Source: Chloropicon primus
Taxonomy: Eukaryota; Chlorophyta; Chloropicophyceae; Chloropicales; Chloropicaceae
Direction of reading: 5' to 3'
DNA: 64,000 nucleotides
Assembly (NCBI GenBank): GCA_023205875.1
Contig: CP060757.1
Location: 1,302,001-1,366,000, forward strand
The notes beneath the pieces were generated by a model, which was not told the DNA's origin, did not search any database, and saw only the letters and a program-made list of their open reading frames with translations. The stretch's first letter is position 1. Every line of letters starts with the position of its first letter. The position numbers were made by a program, and so were the translations under genes. This document shows positions 36,432 to 45,596 of the stretch, piece after piece.

Positions 36432-37619
36432 TTACTCACGCACGAGGGACTCGAAGGTGATCTGACCCGTCCTCAGCAGGTGCTGGAAGAGTATCCGGGA
36501 GATGATGTCCCCCTTGGCCCTCTTGTGGGACAGGCCCGCGAGCTCGAGGCTGGCACCCATGGGGCGCCCGTCGGCGCCAAAGTCGAATCCGCGGGGACCC
36601 AAGTTGAAGCGAAACAGCTGCCCCGGTCGCAGCTTGTCCGCGTTATTGTCCGAGAACGTTTTGGGAATCTTCCCGAGGACCACCGGGGGATCATCGCCGG
36701 TGCCCACGCTCCTGGCATCCTCCTGGAGCTGCAAGACGACCCTCTGCGTCTCGAGCACGACTCCCTTGGCGTCCGTGTCTATCGGGTACCTGCTGCAGTG
36801 GGCGTCCTTCCACTGCAGGCACAGGGGAGTCGGCCTTCCGCCCTGTACGTAGGTCGAGTCCTTGTGCGTGAAGATGAGTCCGTCCCTCGTGTACCCCAGG
36901 CCCTCCTCCCCCGAGTAAGCCCTCGAGATCATCTCCCTCGTCGCCCTCTCCCTCGGGGCGAGCATCAGGGCCGGCTCCCCCTCGCGGACGCCCCCCGGAG
37001 CGACCCCCTCGAACTTTTGCGCCAGCCAGAAGGACCTGAACTCGAAATCGCAGTCCACCAAGGAGTAGTCCTCCCACGTGATGCAGTCCGTCACGTAGAA
37101 GGTGCTCGTTGGGGCGTGGTACACCGCGTCCAGCACGCACTTCGAGCCCTTGGTGCCAGGCGACCTCGTCCCCCTCGAGCCGTTCGGCAGGGCGCTCTGG
37201 AACTCCTTGTGGACGCTCCCGTTCTTGCACCGGCTGACCGTGGACCCGGCCTGGGAGATCAGCAGGCACCGCGGCCCCTCGGGCCTCGGCGTGACGTACC
37301 AGTTCGCCCAAAGGTCCTCTGGGACGTCCACCAGCCACTCCATCGCGAGCAACTCAGCGGCGTAGCGCTTGCACGCCTCCCTCGACCGGAGGTAGCCCGG
37401 GCGATTCTGCTGCCTCCCGAGCGAGACGACAACGCCGGCTCCCTCCTCGTTCCGATCCAGTTCCAGTTCCAGTTCCCCCACCGCATGAATTTCGCGTTTC
37501 CTCCGGAGTTCCTCCTCCCTCGCCTTGCTCCTCCGCTCCCTCACCCCCTCCAGCGCCTTCCGCCGCCTCTCCCTCTGCCACTCCCTCAGGCTCTTCAAGC
37601 TCCCTCGCTGTTCCGCCAT
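36432..37619 (-). CDS. Snurportin-1-like snRNP import adaptor
   Basis: The gene encodes 395 residues (an ATG at 37631 would add four). The N-terminus is a long Arg/Lys-rich helix (LREWQRERRRKALEGVRERR) comparable with the importin-beta-binding domain of snurportin. Residues of about 105-330 match the m3G-cap-binding domain: EWLVDVPEDLWANWYVTPRP, LLISQAGSTVSRCKNGSV, CVLDAVYH, FYVTDCITWEDYSLVDCDF and FRSFWLAQKF, then DGLIFTHKDSTYVQG. Snurportin carries spliceosomal snRNPs with trimethylguanosine caps into the nucleus. The C-terminal third (about 290-395, LGKIPKTFSDNNADKLRPGQ, FRFNLGPRG) extends beyond the metazoan core and resembles an mRNA capping/OB-type strand pattern. Confidence 0.85.
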   Translation of the reverse strand: MAEQRGSLKSLREWQRERRRKALEGVRERRSKAREEELRRKREIHAVGELELELDRNEEGAGVVVSLGRQQNRPGYLRSREACKRYAAELLAMEWLVDVPEDLWANWYVTPRPEGPRCLLISQAGSTVSRCKNGSVHKEFQSALPNGSRGTRSPGTKGSKCVLDAVYHAPTSTFYVTDCITWEDYSLVDCDFEFRSFWLAQKFEGVAPGGVREGEPALMLAPRERATREMISRAYSGEEGLGYTRDGLIFTHKDSTYVQGGRPTPLCLQWKDAHCSRYPIDTDAKGVVLETQRVVLQLQEDARSVGTGDDPPVVLGKIPKTFSDNNADKLRPGQLFRFNLGPRGFDFGADGRPMGASLELAGLSHKRAKGDIISRILFQHLLRTGQITFESLVRE

Positions 37620-37787
37620 GGCCCATCCCATCTGATCCCCTGTTCCTCCAGACTTGTCCAAGAATGGGGGAGCCGAGGCCGAGGGGAACGCCTCGCAGGG
37701 CCGGTACGGTGTCATGGAGGACGGGGAGAGCACACAGGGGGCGAGGACGGAGGCTTCCTTTGCGAAGGAGAGAACGGGAGGGAGGCG

Positions 37788-38300
37788 ATGCGGTGCCGAA
37801 CGATGCGGCGGGATCGGGTTGTAGGCCAAGTTGGGAGGGTGTTGCTTTTCGTCGTCGCCTTCGTCGTCGTCGTCGTCGTCGTCGGTGGAGCGGGAGCGGA
37901 TTCTGAGGCTCAGAGTGGACGGGCGGAGGGATCAGGGGGTCGGAAGCTTCTGCTGGCCGGCGTGAACATCGGGGGTTGGATCGTGCCGCAAGGCATTCCG
38001 CCCGCCGTGAAGCTGACGGTGTCCCACGGGCGGCCGAGCGAGGAGGACCGCGACCTCTCGAAGACCGAGCCCGGGTCGCTGGCCAGGTACGAGCAAGTCC
38101 TGGCGATTCGCGAGGGCGATCGCGGGCCCACCGTCACGTACCCGTTCCAAGAGTACCTCGACTGCAAGGGCCCGTGCGAGACTCGGCTCCGGATGAAGGA
38201 GCAGGCGATGGAAGAGGAGGACGAGCGTTTCGGCGGCGTCTTCGGCGACGTCATGCTGCCCCCGACGGCGCGAAGGAACCACCTGCCCATCCACGGCTAG
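37788..38300 (+). CDS. Secreted or membrane-anchored protein of unknown function
   Basis: The gene encodes 170 residues. A strongly hydrophobic N-terminal segment (VLLFVVAFVVVVVVVGGAGA), after a basic start, looks like a signal peptide or anchor. The mature part includes KLLLAGVNIGGWIVPQGIPP, a Glu/Arg-rich middle, and a Cys pair in LDCKGPCETRLRM. No domain is recognised. The valine run is encoded by a GTCGTC repeat (about 37852-37884), so its length may vary. It is divergent from the snurportin gene with a 168-bp spacer. Codon use fits a real gene, but it may be young or fast-evolving. Confidence 0.5.
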   Translation: MRCRTMRRDRVVGQVGRVLLFVVAFVVVVVVVGGAGADSEAQSGRAEGSGGRKLLLAGVNIGGWIVPQGIPPAVKLTVSHGRPSEEDRDLSKTEPGSLARYEQVLAIREGDRGPTVTYPFQEYLDCKGPCETRLRMKEQAMEEEDERFGGVFGDVMLPPTARRNHLPIHG

Positions 38301-38637
38301 GAGTGGCGGATCGAAGCCTTCGAATATTTGAAGGAAAAGGAGGCTCTCGAGATGCCTGGTAGGGGCCAACAGGTTCTCCCTTCTTCGATAAAGAGAGAAG
38401 AAGGGAAGAGCAACTTGCCCGATAAACTCACCGTCTTGCGTTGCGTGATACAGTCCTCCCCTGCACATTCATGTGTCGCGGTCCTCCATCCAATCATTCA
38501 TCAATCCTATCCTCAACCCCTCTCCTGTAAGATCCCCTCTATCCCCTCCTCTTTTTTTGGATGAGGCTGTGATCGAGCGAGCGCCCTGGAGGACCAGAGG
38601 AGCGAGCTTGCACACTGCGAACTGAGGGGGGAGCGAG
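38301..38637. other. Intergenic stretch before the aminotransferase gene
   Basis: A 337-bp spacer of moderate GC between two plus-strand genes. It shows a T8 run near 38549-38557 and no supported gene. Confidence 0.4.
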
Positions 38638-39945
38638 ATGGCGAGGGCGCGATGGAGGTCAACCACGGCGGCGGCGTGTGCGACGTGTGCGGCGGCGCTC
38701 TTGCTCTTGTGCATCGGGGGGTTCAGCCGTGCGGACGCGGCGGGTGACTCGTACTCGGACCTCGTGACTCAGGCGAAGCCCTCTCACGTGCACACCGAGC
38801 CCCTCGCGGTGCCCTCGAAGACGCTGATGGGCCCCGGGCCCTCCACCGCCCACCCGAGGGTGCTTGAGGCGGCGAGGCTCCCCCTGCTGGGACACCTGCA
38901 CGGCGAGTTCGTCAAGATCATGGGCGAGGTGCAGGAGCAGCTGAGGTACGCGTTCCAGACCCAGAGCAGGTACGTGTTGGCCGTGAGCGGAACCGGCCAC
39001 GCGGCGATGGAGGCGGCCGTGGCGAACTTTGTGGAGCCCGGGGACGTGGTCCTCGTCGGCGTCAACGGGATCTGGGGCGAGAGGATGTCCGACCTCGTGG
39101 AGAGGTACATGGGCGTCGTGGTCAGGATGGAGAAGGAGGGGGGAAAGGTTTTCTCCGGGGAAGACGTGGAGAGGGAGCTCACCAAGGAGCCGAAGATCAA
39201 GCTTGTTTTCCTGACTCACGGCGAGTCCTCGACCGGGACCCTTCAGCCCCTCGAGGGGATCGGCAGCATCTGCAAGAAGCACGGAGCGCTGTTCTTCCTC
39301 GACACCGTCTGCACCCTCGGCTGCGTCCCGTTCAACGTCGACAAGCACGGCGTCGACATCACGTACAGCGGGAGCCAGAAGTGCCTCGGGGCGCCCCCCG
39401 GGGCGTCCCCGCTGATGGTGAGCTCCGCCGCGATGGACAAGCTCCAGAGCAGGAAGACCAAGCCCTTCACATACTACTTCGATATCAACTTGCTCGGGGA
39501 ATATTGGGGGTTCAAGGACAACCCGAGGTGGTACCACCACACCGGCATGGTGAGCAACGTCTACGCCCTGAGGGAGGCGCTGAGCATTCTGCAGGACGAG
39601 GGCCTGGGCGAGGCCTGGGCGAGGCACAGAGAAGCGGCGGAGAGGCTCTGGGACGGTCTTGAGAGGATGGGCTTGGAGCTCTTCGTGGAGGACGTCAACG
39701 AAAGGCTGCCGACGGTGACGACCGTGAAGGTTCCTGAAGGAGTGGACTGGAAGGACGTGGCTTCGCACATGATGCGGAAGCACAAGATCGAGATCTCCGG
39801 CGGGCTCGGACCGACCGCCGGCAAGGTCTGGAGGATCGGCATCATGGGCTACAACGCGGCGCCGCAGACCGTGAATCGACTTTTGCACGCCCTCAAGGAG
39901 GCCCTCGACCTCTACGGCGGATCGTTCGCCAAGAAGGAATTATGA
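38638..39945 (+). CDS. Alanine-glyoxylate / serine-glyoxylate-type aminotransferase with secretory signals
   Basis: The gene encodes 435 residues. The class V PLP fold is clear: LMGPGPSTAHPRVLEA, YVLAVSGTGHAAMEAAVANF, GVNGIWGERMSDLVERY, LTHGESSTGTLQPL, FFLDTVCTLGCVPF with the PLP-binding Asp, and the Schiff-base Lys in YSGSQKCLGAPPG. The family transfers an amino group from Ala or Ser to glyoxylate, in photorespiration or glyoxylate detoxification, and normally sits in peroxisomes or mitochondria. Here the N-terminus is a signal-peptide-like segment (TCAAALLLLCIGGFSRADA) and the C-terminus is AKKEL, similar to ER-retention KDEL. It lacks a PTS1 such as SKL. So an ER/secretory location is suggested, though unproven. 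Confidence 0.87.
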   Translation: MARARWRSTTAAACATCAAALLLLCIGGFSRADAAGDSYSDLVTQAKPSHVHTEPLAVPSKTLMGPGPSTAHPRVLEAARLPLLGHLHGEFVKIMGEVQEQLRYAFQTQSRYVLAVSGTGHAAMEAAVANFVEPGDVVLVGVNGIWGERMSDLVERYMGVVVRMEKEGGKVFSGEDVERELTKEPKIKLVFLTHGESSTGTLQPLEGIGSICKKHGALFFLDTVCTLGCVPFNVDKHGVDITYSGSQKCLGAPPGASPLMVSSAAMDKLQSRKTKPFTYYFDINLLGEYWGFKDNPRWYHHTGMVSNVYALREALSILQDEGLGEAWARHREAAERLWDGLERMGLELFVEDVNERLPTVTTVKVPEGVDWKDVASHMMRKHKIEISGGLGPTAGKVWRIGIMGYNAAPQTVNRLLHALKEALDLYGGSFAKKEL

Positions 39946-40014
39946 TTATGACCTCCACCACCACCGCAACCTTTTGACCTTTCTTATTTCTTTATCTATT
40001 TCAATCATCATCAG

Positions 40015-40701
40015 TTACAGCTCGTGCAGGTTGTAGGCCAAGACCAAGTTGTACGTCGCAACGAGGACGAGGACGACGATCCACTCCAGCGGCGGCACCC
40101 CCCTCTCCCCCGCCTCGGCCCTCTTCTCTCCCCCTTGGACGAGGCCCCTCCTGAGCAAGATGTAGATGATCGCGTAGTGCCCGGGCCAGCGCAGACCACG
40201 CCCCCAAAGCCACTGCTGCCTAAAGTCTTCGCCCGCGGCCTTGTCGTTCCCAAGCAACCGATTTGCCTCCGTGCGCTTCAGAAGGGCGCGCTGGCACAGC
40301 TTGTACTCGCTCGGTGCTAGCTCGAGGACTTTTGTGAAACACACCACAGCTTTCCTGTAATCCCCAACGGAGAGGGCGTCCTCTCCCTCCTGCAGCACGA
40401 TCCGGGCGGAGTCCGCGTTCTCTGAAACGGGCTGGGGCAGCAGGGAGGCGACCACGTTTTTGCCGCCGTCCGATCCCTTTGGCCTTCCCGCCACTTCGCA
40501 ACAGGACGCCACTACGAGGTCGAGCGCAGCCTCCGCCAGTGCTATTGCGACCGTCGCTGCCTCCCTCCGCGTCGTCTTCGTCGCTCGGAGACCTCCTGCC
40601 CCCGCTCGAGGGCCCCCGGCACGGTCACGCAACGCTCGAAAGAAGAACTCCCCGGCCCTCCCGGCCCTCCTCCTGCTCTCCAAGCAACCACCACCACCCA
40701 T
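40015..40701 (-). CDS. TPR-like protein with a C-terminal membrane tail
   Basis: The gene encodes 228 residues from the ATG at 40701. The first 70 residues are Arg/Ala/Gly-rich (RAGRAGEFFFRALRDRAG) and could be an organelle-targeting region. Residues of about 90-150 form tetratricopeptide-type helices: ARIVLQEGEDALSVGDYRKA, VVCFTKVLELAPSEYKLCQR, ALLKRTEANRLLGND. A loop with WLWGRGLRWPGHYAIIYILL follows, and the end is one hydrophobic helix (WIVVLVLVATYNLVLAYNL) with a 3-residue tail, as in tail-anchored proteins. TPR units mediate protein contacts. The specific family is not recognised. Its 5' coding end lies 376 bases from the divergent exportin start. Confidence 0.6.
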   Translation of the reverse strand: MGGGGCLESRRRAGRAGEFFFRALRDRAGGPRAGAGGLRATKTTRREAATVAIALAEAALDLVVASCCEVAGRPKGSDGGKNVVASLLPQPVSENADSARIVLQEGEDALSVGDYRKAVVCFTKVLELAPSEYKLCQRALLKRTEANRLLGNDKAAGEDFRQQWLWGRGLRWPGHYAIIYILLRRGLVQGGEKRAEAGERGVPPLEWIVVLVLVATYNLVLAYNLHEL

Positions 40702-41077
40702 CGCATCCCCCACGACGCACTTTCCTTGGGTTGGCCCTGTGCGTGACCCCTCCCACCCCCCGAGACCCTCCGAGCCTCCGACGACGACAGCTGCGGCGAC
40801 CTCTCCCTCCAAGTCCCCAGGGTCGCCAGCTTGGCGTTACCAATCCTTCGTCCCAAGGACAGGGGGCGAGAGAGGAAGGGAATCAAATCGATCACGATCC
40901 TCGAGGAAGACCAAGGGCTCCCAGCGGCGGACGATTCGAGGGAGGGCGAGGGTGGGAAGGGAAGGAGGGAGGAGGGAGTTGAGACGAAAGTGGATCTCAC
41001 GAGCTTTCGAAAGAGCTCTCACTCGACCTGTTTCGCTTATTTTTCAGAACCCAGGACCAAGTCATCCTGCAACTGGC
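40702..41077. promoter_or_regulatory. Divergent 5' region, TPR protein / exportin, with an inverted-repeat element
   Basis: A 376-bp spacer. At 40997-41021 it contains TCTCACGAGCTTTCGAAAGA followed by GCTCTC, a near-palindrome around TTCGAA that recurs, with paired changes, at 58011-58035. The element is about 55 bases upstream of the exportin ATG. Open frames running through this spacer are arginine-rich and not credible. Confidence 0.45.
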
Positions 41078-44000
41078 ATGGCGGAGGGGGGGTTGAGGGA
41101 GAGGTTGAGGGTGGTGACGGAGGCGGCGCTGTCGCAAGGGACGACGCAGGAGGCGATGAAGGTTGCGGATTCTCTCGTGAAGGAGTGCGCAGGGAGGGAC
41201 GACGCGGTGTTGCTGGCCTCCAACTGGGTGGAATACGGGGCACAGGCGGGGGACTTTTACCTGCTGTGGGCCGCTGGAGCGATTCTAGAGACCGTGTCGC
41301 GGTCCTCCAAGCTGTGGCTGAGGGCGGACGCCAAGGTCAGGAACTACAGTTGCACGACCCTTCTCAAGGCGTGCAGCACCTGCGTCGTGCTCCAGACGAA
41401 CCCGTGGATAAGCGCGAAGATCCAGAACGCATTGGGGAACCAAGTCATACACGAGTGGCCGGACAACTTCCCGGAGTTCGGCCCGACGGTGAACCAGGGC
41501 TTCGGCGACCTCTCGCCCTGCGTCATCCAGCTCTCGACGGTCGTGCTCAACCGGGCCGCGGAGATCGCGGTGGGCAGGAACTCGACGCAGTCGTTTCGAA
41601 AGTTCGGTTCCATATCGATGAGCAACAGGGAGAAGCTCCAGGCGGGGCTGAGGGAGATCGTGCCCTTCCTGTTCCAGGCGGCCAGCGCCGCCCTGCAGCG
41701 GATGGGCGATGCTCTCAGAGACGACCACTCCCAGCAGAAGGAGATGGCTTGCAAGGCCGTCCTCGGGGCGATCTCCGAGTGCGTGAAGATAGCGGAGGAG
41801 AACGCCATCAAGCTCCAGGTGGAGACTGCGATGATCCAGACGATCTTCGGCTATGCCAAGACCTTCGCGAACCAGCAGAGCCTCGCTCTGGAGTGCATCG
41901 CGGAGATCACGTCCCAGAGCTCCATCTCGGTGGACGACGATACCTACTTCAAGTTCATCATGCAGGAACTCATCGAGTTCTTTGTTCACTGCAAGCAAAA
42001 GGGGGACGAGGGACTGGCAAAGATTTTGATGAACATAGCTTGTATACTAATTAGCAAACACATAACGAGGTTGGAGACTTCGCCAAACCTTGGGCAGACC
42101 TTGGTGCAGTTGCTGACGGAAATCTTTCAGATCAGCTTCGAGATAAACAACCACGCCATCCTTTTGCATTCCCTGGATGTGTGGGAGATCATTCTTGAGC
42201 ACGTGGAGAGCGAAAGGTGAGAGAATGCTCGCACGCGGTGGATATCGTCCCCCTGGACTCTCACCTTGTTCGACACTGACTGACGACTCATCTGACTGAC
42301 GACTCATCTGACTGATTTCTCTCTCTCTCTCTCAGAGATGCGTCGTACCGGAGCCAGAACCCGCTCAGCCAGATGTACAAGAGCTGCAACTTGAGCGTGG
42401 CCAATGCGATACTGAGGAGGCTTTTCCTCCACACGCAGGAGGGTCAGGCCATGCTCTCAAAAGTGGATGACACGCCGGGCAGCGCCCTCGAGTCCCTTAG
42501 CGAGATTCAGCTGCAGGAACACGCCCAGGGGAGGGATATCTCGGACTTCAGTGAGTTGGACCACTTCCACTCGCGGTGCGAGGAGATTTTCGGTCTGCTC
42601 CTTGACATTTACCCGGACACCCTGCTACAGGTCTGCATCCAGTGCTTTCAGGAGCTCAACACGACCTATGGCAGCCTGATCAACGAGAGTGGGAACGTCT
42701 TCAAGTGCGGGGAGGGCCTCGCGACGGCGTCCCACGACATCTCCACCTGCCTGAGGATAGTCACGAGGTGCGCGCCGAAGTTCAACACCATCGACAAGGG
42801 GGTGGCGGAGTCCGTGTACTATTTCGTGGTCAGCATCGCCAACCACATCTTGGGGGTCTACGACACGGCGGCGAGATTCAACTTTCCACAGCCTGAGCTG
42901 GAAAAGGTGGGAAAGTATGCGGACCTCAACGGAAAGCTCGCGTACAACTGCCTGTCCATGTTCACCATGTGGATCAGATTCCTGACAGCGAGTGGGGCTG
43001 GGAGCAACGTGGAGGGAATCGTGCACACCTACTTGGACACCTCGGTGAAGGCCTTTGAGATGAGCGGCACCAACAAGACCCTGTCCTCAAACATGCTCAT
43101 CTCTGCCGCGGGAGCGCTGTCCTCCTTCAGCATGGTGGTCCAGCCTTCCCTGCAACAGATGCAGGCTCTGCAGTCCTTCCAAAAGCTCCTCGGGCTGCTG
43201 CACATGATCCTGACGACGGCCCCTCAGAGGGCGGCTTCGTCCATTTGGGTGTTCCTGGCGGACTCCCTGCTGAAGAGAATGGACCCGAAGCAAAAGGAGC
43301 TGGAGCACCTGGCGCAGATCGACCAGGAATTCACCAGGCTGGTGAGCATGCCTGCTGAGATTCTCGTGAGAGCGGCCACCTCTGGGATCGACCCCGTCTC
43401 CCTGGGGCCCACCCAGAGCGCGGCGCACTCTCTGACAGCCCTCGTCAGGTCCTTTGGGGGCAAGACCCACTCCGCGAGGATGCTCCTCAGCAAGGCCATG
43501 TCCCCGGTGCTGCCCTCTTGCATGGCTCTGATTAAGGCCATCGCCCAGAACCCCTCGAGCACGGAGCACACCGGCAAAATGGCTCAGAACATCATCAACC
43601 TCCTGATCGCTTGCTTTGATGTCATCTCCAAGGAGATGGGGGACGACTTCATCTCGACCACGGTGAAGGAGTTCATAGAGATGTACTCCAACCCGTACGC
43701 CATGAAGTCTCTCTCCGTGGACACGGGGGCGAGCCTGATGGAGCTTTTGACTTTGCTGGCCAGGAGACCGGGATCGAAGTTCAAGGTGCTCTCCATGCAG
43801 ACGATCGAGTGGAGCTTGGGGATCTGGCCCAACCTGGGCGGGGGAGGAGGGGTCACGCACACCGACGTCCTTCAGCTCCTGTGCCGCGTGCTGAGGTATC
43901 AGTGGCGGTCGTGCACCGACGCCCACGTCCAAGGCGTCCTCACTTTGATGGTCCACTGCTTCCAGAACCAGGACCCCAGCTCCATGGAGCGCTTCATTCT

Positions 44001-44322
44001 GGACGAGATTGTGAAGCTGGACGACCAGACCAAGTTCTTCTCCAGCAGCGGCTTTGGCCTCAACAAGGACAAAGCTTTGGCTCTGGCTTGCTCTCTGCTT
44101 TCCCTCGTGGAGGTGAGGCTGGACATGCAGGAGGTTCTGCTGGCGGTCCTCTACAGGATGCCCAAGGAGGTCCTGCAGATGGCAGTCCAGCAGAAGACCA
44201 CGAATCCGAACCTGCTCCAGGCCTTTTTCGCCAAGTTTGCCAACTCGACGAGTTGTGCGGACTTCGGAAGCTCTCTCTTGAGCTTGATGAACGACGCGAG
44301 CTTTCTCGCGAGCTTGTCCTGA
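41078..44322 (+). CDS. Importin-beta superfamily exportin; two exons
   Basis: The exons are 41078-42216 and 42336-44322 (donor GTGAGA, acceptor CAG after a CT tract, phase 2), giving 1041 residues. The whole protein is helical HEAT-like repeats. The N-terminus (LASNWVEYGAQAGDFYLLWA, WLRADAKVRNYSCTTLLKAC) and the domain with NPWISAKIQNALGNQVIHEW and NNHAILLHSLDVWEIILEHV look like a CRM1/exportin-1-homology region and later repeats of exportins of the XPO4/6/7 group; XPO6 is the best guess by length and the DVW segment. Exportins bind Ran-GTP and cargo and leave the nucleus. The short intron holds two copies of CTGACTGACGACTCAT. The identity within the family is uncertain. Confidence 0.7.
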
Positions 44323-44457
44323 CCTGGTGATGGGGAGCTTTTCTCTTGTGTACTATTCTAATTCTATTCTATTCTAAAAGAAGACGACGACGACGAAAGG
44401 AAAGAAAGGTTATTTATGATTATGAATTGAAAGTGTTTGGAGGCGGAGGCCTCAGTC

Positions 44458-45180
44458 TCAGGTCAGAGAGGTATAGCCTGTGAACGGACGTGTCGACGGG
44501 CGCGCAGAGAAGCAAGCTCCGCCGCTGGCGAAGATAAGCAGAACGGATCCGATGACGTTGGCGATCCAGATTGGGCCGAGGTGCCAGCTGATGGAGCTGC
44601 TCCCCCCGCTGTGATCTGGAACCTGGAACTCATTGTCCAACATGATCCCGGCCCAAGCGCAGACTCCCGCGATGTAAAGTGCTGTGCCGAGGACGCTGCT
44701 GATCGATGCGGCGACGACGTTCCTCTGGCACTTAGCATAGTTTACGTAATTCCCAAACGGTCCCTCAGAGAGGAACATGAAATTCCCGAGCTGGCAGGCC
44801 GAGACGACTTCCAGGAGAATGGCTGCCAGAGAGGCTGCAATGGACAACGACAGGAGGACGAGGCAAACCATGCCTGCCTCCTCCAGTGCCTCGCAGTGGC
44901 TGTCAGGGCAGTATTTGTTGCTGTCCCGGTACCGAAAGCCAACCGCGGTCACAAAGTAGGTGGTGTTCATGAAGGCCCTTCCCCCGACCAGGCCGAGGTC
45001 GAAGGAGAGCCAGGGACTTCCTGGGTACGGGTGCTTTGTGTTCACAACGATCCACTTGTCGCTCAGCATGCCTAAAACGGCCATAACCGTGGCCATCCCG
45101 GTGAAGAGGGCGGCCGTTAGGAGCAAAACGCACTCCCTCGTGTACGCCGTCGTGTGAACGGGGACTCCGAGCACCTTCAT
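44458..45180 (-). CDS. Four-TM membrane protein (claudin/tetraspan-like), unknown function
   Basis: The gene encodes 240 residues with four hydrophobic helices: LLLTAALFTGMATVMAVLGM, VCLVLLSLSIAASLAAILLE, SISSVLGTALYIAGVCAWAG and IWIANVIGSVLLIFASGGAC. The first extracellular loop of about 70 residues has three cysteines (YCPDSHCEAL) and an NTTY glycosylation site. This topology is shared by claudin/PMP22-like and other tetraspan families; the claudin W..C..C signature is not clear. No CCG motif of true tetraspanins is seen. The start ATG at 45180 is abutted by a CTCTCTCTCTC tract, which is GA-rich on the sense strand. The function is unknown. Confidence 0.65.
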   Translation of the reverse strand: MKVLGVPVHTTAYTRECVLLLTAALFTGMATVMAVLGMLSDKWIVVNTKHPYPGSPWLSFDLGLVGGRAFMNTTYFVTAVGFRYRDSNKYCPDSHCEALEEAGMVCLVLLSLSIAASLAAILLEVVSACQLGNFMFLSEGPFGNYVNYAKCQRNVVAASISSVLGTALYIAGVCAWAGIMLDNEFQVPDHSGGSSSISWHLGPIWIANVIGSVLLIFASGGACFSARPSTRPFTGYTSLT

Positions 45181-45596
45181 CTCTCTCTCTCTCTCTTCCT
45201 GCCTCTCTCTCTCGAAAGGGAGGAGCGAAAAAATTCACTCCGTGCGTGAAAACCTTCAACCGAGGTGTCAATCGAAAGCCCTTGAGACGCGCTTCCGTTC
45301 GTTCAACACCTCCTCCCCTTCGCCGTCCCCGTCCGTGCACAAAGTCCTCGACAACAACACCTTCCCTCTCCCTTGTCGCGCGACGAACCCGGGCGTTACT
45401 TCTCACTCGCGTTTTCAACTCCTCATCTCCTTTTTTGGAGATGGATCTCTTTGGAGAGTTTCGTGTTTCGTGCAGGAGACGAGTGAAAGTGAGAGGTGTC
45501 GTTGCTCGCTTCGCCCGTACGGTCGCATGAGGACGACGAGGGAGGGGGGTTGTCCCCAGGTTAATTGTTTATCATTCTGTAATTTATTCTCCTCCT
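45181..45596. other. Spacer with GA tract and R2 repeat
   Basis: A 416-bp spacer between two minus-strand genes. It has CT runs at 45181-45197, the R2 repeat copy at 45251-45430, and an AT-rich end near 45570-45595. No gene is supported. Confidence 0.5.
45251..45430 (+). repeat. R2 dispersed repeat, copy 1
   Basis: This 180-bp unit starts AACCTTCAACCGAGGTGTCA and ends near CAACTCCTCATCTCC. It recurs at 50336-50515 and 52367-52546 in the same orientation with few differences. It is intergenic in all three places. Confidence 0.88.

Noticed and set aside
36480-38300. Plus-strand frame of 606 codons covering the snurportin gene and the secreted protein
   Set aside because: The first two thirds are antisense to snurportin. 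Only the part after the ATG at 37788 has an independent signal peptide and was kept as a gene.
44458-45180. Calling the four-TM protein a true tetraspanin
   Set aside because: It lacks the CCG motif in the large loop and the loop order of tetraspanins.
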